From NCBI GenBank assembly GCA_002794465.1, contig MTSL01000220.1:2511-29885 (forward strand): DNA of 27,375 nt. Reading direction: 5' to 3'. Of the stretch, positions 18,267 to 24,491 are shown piece by piece (position 1 is the first letter of the stretch; every line of letters starts with the position of its first letter). The position numbers and the translations under genes are program-made. The notes below the pieces were generated by a model. That model saw only the letters and a list, made by a program, of their open reading frames with translations. It did no database searches and had not been told where the DNA came from. Source of the stretch: Paramicrosporidium saccamoebae (taxonomy: Eukaryota; Rozellomycota).

Positions 18267-18803
18267 ATGGCCAAGTTCCTGAAGCCCAACAAGGTCGTAT
18301 TGGTCCTTAGCGGCCGTTTCGCCGGCAAGAAGGCCGTCATTGTGAAAAATACGTATCGTTCCTACAACTTTCAGTGTCTCTGAGGATGGATGGACAGGCC
18401 GTCCGTGGGTGGACATCCTGTCCTGAAGCCTTTTCCTTTTCCTATGAGTGCAGTAACTAATGACTATATACATTTCGACGAAGGCGACAAGAGCACCAAC
18501 AAAAAGTTTGGCTGTGCCTTGGTTGTTGGCGTTGAGCGTGCCCCGTTGAAGGTCACCAAGGCGATGAGCCAGAAGAAGGTTTCTCGTCGCTCGCGCGTCA
18601 AGCCCTTTGTCAAGGTAATCAACTACAGCCATCTGATGCCCACCCGCTACAACTTTGAGTTGGAGGTCAACACCCCCGTTTCCAGCGAGCTACTGAAGGA
18701 TCCTTCCAAGAAGAAGGAGATTCGCGGAGAGCTGAAGAAGGTGATGGAGGACAAGTACAAGACTGGACAGTCCAAGTGGTTCTTCCAAAAGCTGCGTTTC
18801 TAA
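18267..18803 (+). CDS. RPL27: 60S ribosomal protein eL27
   Basis: Exon 1 (18267-18348) encodes [20 protein letters not shown]...VIVK and exon 2 (18472-18803) continues [19 protein letters not shown] to the family ending [14 protein letters not shown]. The 137-residue product aligns with eL27 without gaps only if 18349-18471 is removed. No GT-AG pair gives that join; an AT-AC intron does, restoring Asn at the junction. eL27 is a core cytosolic 60S protein. AATAAA at 18816-18821 follows the stop. Sense CCAAT at 18196-18200 is 67 bp upstream. Exon identity is certain; the exact splice is inference. Confidence 0.92.
18349..18471 (+). other. Candidate AT-AC intron of RPL27 (123 nt)
   Basis: It begins ATACGTATCG and ends CTATATAC, with ACTAAT about 13 nt before its end, like the branch sites of other introns here. 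The start equals a GTACGT donor with G1 changed to A, and the end is AC, the pairing known for U2-type AT-AC introns; it is a poor match to the U12 AUAUCCUU donor. It is about four times longer than the other introns. A hairpin at 18394-18425 (GGACAGG with CCTGTCC, plus an inner GTCC/GGAC) may shorten the effective distance. Confidence 0.5.
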
Positions 18804-18836
18804 ACTGACACGAGAATAAATATCGTCTATTAGTAA

Positions 18837-18912
18837 TGTGTGTGTGTGAGGGGAGGGGGTATAAAGTCGAGATGAGGGTGGGGTGTGTAGAGTTGGGATG
18901 AGAGTGAGGGTG
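18837..18912 (+). repeat. GT/G-rich tract with G-quadruplex potential
   Basis: Alternating GT is followed by runs GGGG-A-GGGGG, GGG-T-GGGG, GGG and GGG separated by 1-17 nt, all on the plus strand just past the RPL27 poly(A) signal. Four or more G-runs of three or more bases could form a quadruplex in RNA or DNA. Confidence 0.5.
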
Positions 18913-19037
18913 CAAATTACAATGCCAAGCAATAATGATACACTGCCGAGGTTATCCGAGACTGCAATGCCGATATCACAGTGCCGGGACCGCAAAAAGT
19001 TTGCTGATGGGTAAACTTGCCTATTAAAGTATATGGC

Positions 19038-19130
19038 TTCTTTATAGATGGCCATTCTTAACATAGCCGGACTGGACTATGGGACCGCTATCTGGGTCGG
19101 ATTCACCAATAATAAGTGGATGCTGTTTAA
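19038..19130. repeat. Dispersed element, partial copy 3
   Basis: It aligns to 2546-2630 with landmarks TTAACA, CGGACTGG/CG-ATTGG, ATCTGGGTCGG and a CACC core, at about two-thirds identity by eye. It lies just downstream of the ligase stop codon. Confidence 0.35.
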
Positions 19131-19170
19131 CAAATTCTATTATAGAGCTCACTATCAAACAGATTCCAAA

Positions 19171-20719
19171 CTAACAGTTGCGAGCTCTTGGATAAATGGC
19201 CTTGATGGTCGGAAATCGAAGCGACTTTAATCCTCCCCTCGTTTTATTGGAGCTCTCTTGGAAATATCGAACAGTAATCTGCGCACCCACCAGCTGGGTT
19301 GGGTCTTTTGCAAAACTGCGGCGCTCCTCCAGGGAAAATCCGCTGCCCACCCAGACATCAACGCCACCAAAATCAATCTTGACACTCGACACCAAATCCT
19401 CCACTACATGCTGACCGTCTGAAGCAACCAGCATCCGTTCCAATTTGTAATCCTGGACAACAAATTCGGCTTCGAAAAAGTCTTTAACTTTGACAATGTC
19501 TTTCCTACGGGGATTAGTAGAATGATTGGGCATACGTTCGTTTTCCTACAAATGCGCAATCCCGTCGGATAATGAGCCCCTCCCATCCGCGGGCGCGTTG
19601 AATATCTACAAAATTTCTAAACTCCAAGGGATCATCCGTCCGGTGCTGCTCCAGAACATGCACCTTTTGGATCCCCTCTGCAGCCGACTTTAGCCTGTGC
19701 AGACGTTCTGAGAGAATGGCGTCCTTCATGTTGGTTTCATCGATCAGATCAAATGCAAAAAAGACGAGTCGGCTAGCGTCAGTTTTTGATTTTTCCTCAA
19801 ATGGTTTTGAAAGGACAATGGACAGGGCAGCGCTGAAATTGTCGGCCAGCTGATGTACAGTAGTGTCGGGTGTGCCGTCTTCCAGCACACAAAGCTCTCC
19901 ATCAATATAAAAATTCGTCATCTCGGTATTGGCCTTGCGAAGGTTCTTTGCAATCTGTAGCAGATTTTCAGAAATGCGGTGGAGATGGCTGAGAATATTG
20001 CCTGCGCGTGTGTATAGTTTAATTGCGGTACCATCGAAATGAGCCAAACACCTGATTCCGTCCAGCTTTCTCGAAATCAACCAATAGTCATCTTTGGTAG
20101 CTTCCAGCTTTATCGAGGGATGTTGTAAAGGATATCCCAACGCCACGGGAAGCTGCTTGCTTGTCACTGGAAAGCTCCTGGTATTTTTTGATTGGGCCAC
20201 TGTGACATGTCTCGCCGACACTGCAGTCCCATCCACCTCAACAGTCTCTGAATCGAGAGCCTTTTGCAGCATCCGTTTTCCCATTCCAATGTTTAGATCG
20301 CGATCAAAAATATCTAATAAAAGTGCACGATGATCTTCATTTGCAGCAATGAAATTCTGGGCCGCCTCAATGGCGCAATGTCCTCTCAGACCATTCTGGA
20401 GCTTCTCCAACAAACATGAAAGATCCTCTTCGACAATGGGGACAAGGCCTTTGTTACGATGCGTCAGAATAGAATTTCGAGTCACATATATGGGACCCAA
20501 ACTGTTGAAGAAACGCAAAAAGTCATGCAGCTCAGTGTATTGTCGTACGATGGCAATTTTCTCTTTGGCCTTGGTGGTCCGACGCACCTCTACGCTCATT
20601 AGACACAGCCTGGAAAGCAGGTCTTGCTTGGTGCTAAAGAAACGCAAGGTTCGTCGGGTGCCAAAGCGATACAGGGCCGAGAATTCTAATTGGGGAATAA
20701 TTAGAGAAACGCGTAGCAT
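19171..20719 (-). CDS. ATP-dependent DNA ligase, viral/bacterial-type
   Basis: Two exons, 20719-19536 and 19504-19171, with a 31-nt intron (branch TACTAAT); 505 residues from ATG 20719. Motif I is SRKLDGIR (nucleophile Lys218), motif III FYIDGELCVL (270-279), motif IV WEGLIIR, and motif V KDIVKVKDFF, which is completed only by splicing. The C-terminal OB domain reads VGSGFSLEERR...SLRFPTIKAIYP. The upstream DRDLNIGMGK block recalls phage and NCLDV ligases. It lacks the large Lig1/Cdc9 N-terminal DNA-binding domain. The first 40 residues, with RRTLRFF, look like a mitochondrial presequence, and a second ATG (20599) could give an untargeted form, as in yeast Cdc9. ATG 20719 is only 13 bp from the TFIIE-alpha ATG. 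Confidence 0.85.
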
Positions 20720-20732
20720 TGCGGTCCCCGGC
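20720..20732. promoter_or_regulatory. 13-bp gap between divergent ligase and TFIIE-alpha starts
   Basis: If the ligase begins at its first ATG, only 13 bp separate the start codons, so each promoter must lie in the other's coding region. ATTGG at 20689-20693, inside ligase codons, is 40 bp upstream of the TFIIE-alpha ATG. Confidence 0.45.
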
Positions 20733-22019
20733 ATGGACGTGGCCGTGGAGCTGGTCAGAGTTGTTGCTCGTTCATTGTATGAGGACAAGTACACTGTGCT
20801 TCTGGACATTTTGCTCCGGGACAAAATGTACCGTGCGTGGTGCAGCTGCTCTAATCTCTATAGAATATCGGACGAAGGCGCGGCTGAGAGGATGCAGCTC
20901 ATGGTCAAGGACGTTGGAAAGATAGCGGCAAGGCTGAAGGAAGACCGTCTCATTAAGAGTGAGGTGCGGCTAGAGTCGCGCGGCTTGGATGAACGTCCCT
21001 TCAACCGGACTTTTTATTACATTGACTTGGCTATCTTTGCCGACGTTGTCAAATATCGACTCCATATGATGCGCAAAACACTGGAGGACCGTGTCAAAAA
21101 TGATGTCAATGAAAAGGGCTATCACTGTGTCCGATGTAATCGAACATATTCAGTAATGGATGTCGGAAAGCTGTTCAATCCGACAACCAATGAATTCCAT
21201 TGCGAAGTTTGTTCTGCAGAATTGCAGTCGGTTGACCAGTCCATGCTCAGCGCTGACTCGGGACGACAGTCCAAGCTGATTGAGCAGACAAATCATATTT
21301 TGCGTCTGCTACGGCGGATTGACGAGGTGCAAATTCCGCGTTTTGATCCGATAGAATATTTAAAAGCCAGGGACTCTATCGACCTACAAGTCACATCACC
21401 CAAGGACTCGATCAGCGATGTTCTGTCAACGTCGGGGAAGAGTGTTGAGCTGAGGGTAGCGGGGGCTGATGCAAAGGAAAAGGAGCTTCAGGTTGAAATT
21501 CTGTCCACTAGTGTACCCGAGTCAGAAACCAGACACGAGATGCCGGTGTGGCACACTCACAGTACCGTTACGGGACAGCAAGTTAAAGGCTCTGTCGTCT
21601 CCATTGCCTCTCCTGAATCCATCTCCTCCACATTGGCAGCCTCTAAAGAGACCATGGACTATGTGAAATACTATGAAGCAGCGCAAATGAATCCAATGTC
21701 TTTACCAAAGAAATCTCGAACCGAAATGACAGTACCAGAATCCCCCAAACTTGTACAGACGGGTACACTAAAGAGTTCACCAACAGATGCCAAAATAGCT
21801 ATGACAACAGATTTGACAACAAATGTGCCAACAGACGTGACAAAAGACGTGACAACAGACGTGACAAAAGATGCGACAACATCCCTCCAGTCACCAATGG
21901 TTTCTGTGCAAGGTGTACTAAAGCCTCTGAGAAACGTGACTGATGATGACAAGAACAACATGACCGAGGAAGAGTATCACAAATACTACGAAGCATATAT
22001 GGCTCTAGACCTAGAATAA
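20733..22019 (+). CDS. TFA1: Transcription factor TFIIE large (alpha) subunit
   Basis: The frame is open for 428 codons, but a 36-nt stop-free intron (20828-20863; donor GTACCG, branch CTCTAAT, acceptor CTATAG) very likely interrupts it. Removing it turns an alien insert into LLRDKIISDEGAAERMQLMVKDVGK, the expected winged helix, and gives 416 residues. The zinc ribbon is CVRC...CEVC (Cys120/123/145/148 after splicing). The acidic, low-complexity C-terminal part has TDVTKDVT repeats and ends EEEYHKYYEAYMALDLE. TFIIE-alpha recruits and regulates TFIIH in RNA polymerase II initiation. The AATAAA poly(A) signal (22015-22020) overlaps the stop codon. A more upstream ATG is excluded because it would run far into the ligase gene. 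Confidence 0.93.
   Translation: MDVAVELVRVVARSLYEDKYTVLLDILLRDKMYRAWCSCSNLYRISDEGAAERMQLMVKDVGKIAARLKEDRLIKSEVRLESRGLDERPFNRTFYYIDLAIFADVVKYRLHMMRKTLEDRVKNDVNEKGYHCVRCNRTYSVMDVGKLFNPTTNEFHCEVCSAELQSVDQSMLSADSGRQSKLIEQTNHILRLLRRIDEVQIPRFDPIEYLKARDSIDLQVTSPKDSISDVLSTSGKSVELRVAGADAKEKELQVEILSTSVPESETRHEMPVWHTHSTVTGQQVKGSVVSIASPESISSTLAASKETMDYVKYYEAAQMNPMSLPKKSRTEMTVPESPKLVQTGTLKSSPTDAKIAMTTDLTTNVPTDVTKDVTTDVTKDATTSLQSPMVSVQGVLKPLRNVTDDDKNNMTEEEYHKYYEAYMALDLE
21820..21885 (+). repeat. Coding tandem repeat in TFIIE-alpha
   Basis: A 24-nt unit encoding TDVTKDVT/TDVTKDAT occurs twice, preceded by degenerate TTDLTT/NVPTDVT copies. It lies in the disordered C-terminal region, where length change is likely tolerated. 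Confidence 0.7.
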
Positions 22020-22129
22020 AATTGTTTTGTCACATAGTAACCATTGCGAATGTCAATTCATTACGTCACAGTTTACTAAGAGGCTTGCTAGTCTAGATTA
22101 GGGTGCTATGCATCTATGCCAACTCGTTG

Positions 22130-23068
22130 TTACCGCAACATGTAAAACTGCGTATACTGCTTGCTCTCCTCATGCACTGGCATTTCCTTCTTTACCTCAT
22201 TCAACTCGCGCTTAATCATCATGGCAATATCGGGTGTCAGTGACTTTGCAATGTATTCCACTCCGCCCCGCTCATAGTCGTGGCGGTTCCAAGTCTCTCC
22301 ATAGTCGGTGCGGTCCAAGTCAAAGCGCAGTTTTCGGTGACGGGCAAAGCCACTGCGTCGTCGCTCTTCAGTCGAGTGGCGCTGGACGAAGCGAGAGAGA
22401 CGCTGCACTTCTTCGTGACGGAGAAAGGTGGATTTCTGGATGGGCGGGGGGATGAGCGACATGTCGCCCAGTGGTGGAGGCTTCTTCAGGATGCTCCTCG
22501 GCTGACGGGGCCTGAATCGCAAAACACTATGCGATTCAGGCTCATCAATTTCCATCGGCGATAAGGGCGCTTCTACGGGACTGCAACTGCCCGAGCTCTT
22601 TCCGGAGTAAAAATAGGAGAACCAGGATTGAAACTTGCGCACTGCCTGAGGATTCTTTGGCGATTCTGGTGATGGCATTCTGAGCGCAGGAATCTCGGGT
22701 AGTGTTATGCTAACTGTCTCCATGGGGCTTTCCATAACTGCCGTCTTTTGGATCTCCTCCTCCTCCAGGATCGACAGCTTTGCGCCAATGTCGCTTCCAT
22801 TCGACTTGATGAAGACGGCCCGATGCAGCTCATTACTTCCCCCATTTGGCACCATCGAGTCTGCCAGTCCTGGACCATTTAGAACCTCCATGATCTTGGC
22901 GCGCACCTGGCTATCCTCTTCATGTACCTTACTTGGTCGTCGTGCGAATCCCGACAGCACTGGCGCACTACTCACCGGTCTCCGCATCTCCGCTTCGAAT
23001 ATTTCCAATTTGCTCAAACGCTGTTTGATGTCGTTCAGAGTGACGTTGTTGTTGTCGCCAGTCATCAT
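22130..23068 (-). CDS. Unrecognised Ser/Pro-rich, basic protein with conserved-looking C-terminus
   Basis: Single exon, 312 residues, starting with two Met codons (23068 and 23065). It opens with a short coiled-coil-like helix (LNDIKQRLSKLEIFEAEMRR). A long probably disordered middle has many SP/TP sites (SPMET, SPESP, SPVEAPLSP) and RSILKKPPP. The C-terminal ~90 residues look structured and constrained: RKLRFDLDRTDYGETWNRHD, YERGGVEYIAKSLTPDI and IKRELNEVKKEMPVHEESKQ. The RSILK/KLRF stretches vaguely resemble PP1-docking motifs, and the last block resembles C-terminal segments of some fungal polarity or cytoskeletal proteins, but I cannot name the family. CCAAT at 23092-23096 lies 24 bp upstream. 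TFIIE-alpha converges with it; the stop codons are 110 bp apart. Confidence 0.8.
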   Translation of the reverse strand: MMTGDNNNVTLNDIKQRLSKLEIFEAEMRRPVSSAPVLSGFARRPSKVHEEDSQVRAKIMEVLNGPGLADSMVPNGGSNELHRAVFIKSNGSDIGAKLSILEEEEIQKTAVMESPMETVSITLPEIPALRMPSPESPKNPQAVRKFQSWFSYFYSGKSSGSCSPVEAPLSPMEIDEPESHSVLRFRPRQPRSILKKPPPLGDMSLIPPPIQKSTFLRHEEVQRLSRFVQRHSTEERRRSGFARHRKLRFDLDRTDYGETWNRHDYERGGVEYIAKSLTPDIAMMIKRELNEVKKEMPVHEESKQYTQFYMLR

Positions 23069-23296
23069 GCTGAACTACTAGTCACCCGAACCCAATCCGG
23101 TTCTTTATCTATGTTGTTTCTATTTATAGAACACACGTGATGACTAAAGGTCAGTTTTCCAGAGACGCCAACACCCTCCAAGGACTACTAGGAAATTAGA
23201 GAGGCACTAATAATATGGTAGAGTATGTATATGACAGATGAGGGACTCTAATACTGGGCCATTGTTGCCAGTCCCACACTACAGCATGATATTAAA

Positions 23297-23506
23297 ATGG
23301 ATCAATATGACTGGCTCAACTTTTGTGAGTTTGAGCAGGAAAATAATTGCACTACTCAAACTCGCAAAGATTACAAAAACAGTGCTATAGTCTCGTACAA
23401 CTTGTATCGAATAATTCAGCAACAGTTTGGCCCAATAAGTCAGCCTAATACCTCAGCTCAATCGTCTAGTCCACTAATTGGGCAGCTAGATAAATTTAAA
23501 CCTTGA
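23297..23506 (+). CDS. Possible small orphan protein (69 residues)
   Basis: The frame has a real ATG and 69 codons, beginning MDQYDWLNFCEFEQENN, with a Gln/Ser-rich second half and no signal, membrane segment or known motif. Base composition is more AT-rich than in the neighbouring genes. It could be a young gene or chance; I lean toward chance. Confidence 0.25.
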   Translation: MDQYDWLNFCEFEQENNCTTQTRKDYKNSAIVSYNLYRIIQQQFGPISQPNTSAQSSSPLIGQLDKFKP

Positions 23507-23704
23507 TGCAACATTCAAAGTAAACGCTGACCGAGAGCGCTAGCATGATCTGTACATACAATATATTCTCGCACATTAGACACACATTAACGGCTTTGGT
23601 ACAGGCACGGTCTTTACTAATAGGCACCGATTATTGGGCCACTTACCATGTCCTGCAGCCCGCCAATAATATTTGGGAGAATGATCCAATTTTAGCAACT
23701 CGCC

Positions 23705-23712
23705 TATATATA
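23705..23712 (+). promoter_or_regulatory. TATA box of the KNH-domain surface protein gene
   Basis: TATATATA lies 32 bp before the ATG at 23744, the same spacing as in the superoxide dismutase promoter. Two sense CCAAT boxes lie 54 and 77 bp upstream of the ATG. Confidence 0.5.
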
Positions 23713-23743
23713 GTAACCACCCACAAACCGGGTGGCATCCAAC

Positions 23744-24235
23744 ATGACCAAGAAGTACCGCATCCTGTTCTCTCTTGCATTTCTAAGCGGCCTGATTATG
23801 CTTGCTCGGAGCGTCGAGGTGAAATTAATAGCCCCTTCAGAGGGTAACACATGGTATACTGGCCAAACTGTCAATGTCAGCTGGGAAATGGGCTCTCTAA
23901 AGTCCAGCAAGGGCGAGGACATTACCCAAATCGATCTTGATCTTTTTGAAGACAATGGGAACAATCTGGTGGCAAACATTTCCTTTGGCGTACCGGTGGG
24001 AGTTAAATCGGCTGAGTGGGACGTCAGTGACCAGCTGGAAACGGGCAATGACTATTTCGTGCGGATTACCAGTGTAGAGGACCCCAAATTTGTGATGATG
24101 GGACCACGGTTTACGATTGTGAAGAATTCGACCAAGGCCGCAAAGAAGAATCCGGCCCAGCCCAAGGCAGCACCAGAATCGGGGATGAACTTTCTTATGA
24201 GTTTTGTGGCGTTCATTAGCTTCCTGTTGCTGTAG
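23744..24235 (+). CDS. KRE9/KNH-domain, GPI-anchored cell-surface protein
   Basis: Single exon, 163 residues from ATG 23744 (the frame's GTG at 23732 is not a start). Residues 1-23 form a signal peptide (ILFSLAFLSGLIMLARS). Residues 26-126 match the Kre9/Knh1 N-terminal fold: VKLIAPSEGNTWYTGQTVNVSWE, IDLDLFEDNGN, GVKSAEWDVSDQLETGNDYFVRITS and PRFTIV. A short Lys/Pro/Ala linker leads to a GPI-type ending: small residues (SG, about 146-147) then a hydrophobic C-terminus (149-163) with nothing after it. Members of this fungal family are extracellular and linked to cell-wall beta-1,6-glucan or unknown wall roles. AATAAA (24260-24265) lies within the 121-bp repeat that follows. Confidence 0.85.
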   Translation: MTKKYRILFSLAFLSGLIMLARSVEVKLIAPSEGNTWYTGQTVNVSWEMGSLKSSKGEDITQIDLDLFEDNGNNLVANISFGVPVGVKSAEWDVSDQLETGNDYFVRITSVEDPKFVMMGPRFTIVKNSTKAAKKNPAQPKAAPESGMNFLMSFVAFISFLLL

Positions 24236-24258
24236 GCCCCTCAATTATTACAAACTTT

Positions 24259-24491
24259 GAATAAAGCCACATGGTGTTGAGCCGACTAAGCGGACGTCAT
24301 CAGGGCGATTGCTATTCAATGATTACTTTTGTGTCATGGCAGACAGAGCTGGCACTGGGCGGGGATGACACTTATGCTCGAATAAAGCCACCATGTTGTT
24401 GACCGATAAAGAGGACGTCGTCAAGGTGATTGTTATTCATTGATTATTTATGTACCATGACATACAGAGCTGACACTGAGTGAGGATGACA
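24259..24491 (+). repeat. 121-bp tandem duplication
   Basis: Two adjacent units offset by exactly 121 bp: GAATAAAGCCAC at 24259 recurs at 24380, and GAGGATGACA at the end of unit 2 matches GGGGATGACA of unit 1. Unit 2 ends with the ATG (24486) of the next gene; unit 1 carries the equivalent ATG at 24365, which opens only six codons (MTLMLE, stop). The AATAAA used by the upstream gene is likewise duplicated. Confidence 0.9.

Larger units (their letters stand above)
18804..19170. other. Spacer after RPL27: GT/G-rich tract and repeat
   Basis: No gene is seen. After AATAAA (18816-18821) comes a (GT)n-like run and a G-rich, pyrimidine-poor tract (18837-18912). The right part holds dispersed-element copy 3 (19038-19130). 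A 60-codon open frame at 19048-19230 overlaps that repeat and the ligase 3' end, and is not called. Confidence 0.5.
23069..23743. other. 675-bp spacer with one small doubtful ORF
   Basis: This is the longest spacer in the right half, between two genes transcribed outward. It contains the promoters of both, CCAAT boxes at 23092-23096, 23663-23667 and 23686-23690, and a TATA box at 23705-23712. The only ORF worth noting is 23297-23506. A second frame from 23545 runs into the next gene in another frame and is not called. Confidence 0.5.

Noticed and set aside
18349-18471. Alternative RPL27 model with two GT-AG introns and a mini-exon
   Set aside because: It inserts about 15 residues into a strictly conserved, gap-free part of eL27; the AT-AC join gives the exact family length.
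18237-18632. Minus-strand 131-codon frame across RPL27
   Set aside because: Antisense shadow of conserved RPL27 codons.
19048-19230. Plus-strand 60-codon ORF downstream of RPL27
   Set aside because: It coincides with dispersed-element copy 3 and overlaps the 3' end of the ligase gene; no independent support.
23545-23847. Plus-strand 100-codon frame upstream of the KNH gene
   Set aside because: It overlaps the KNH promoter (CCAAT, TATA) and then its signal-peptide codons in another frame.
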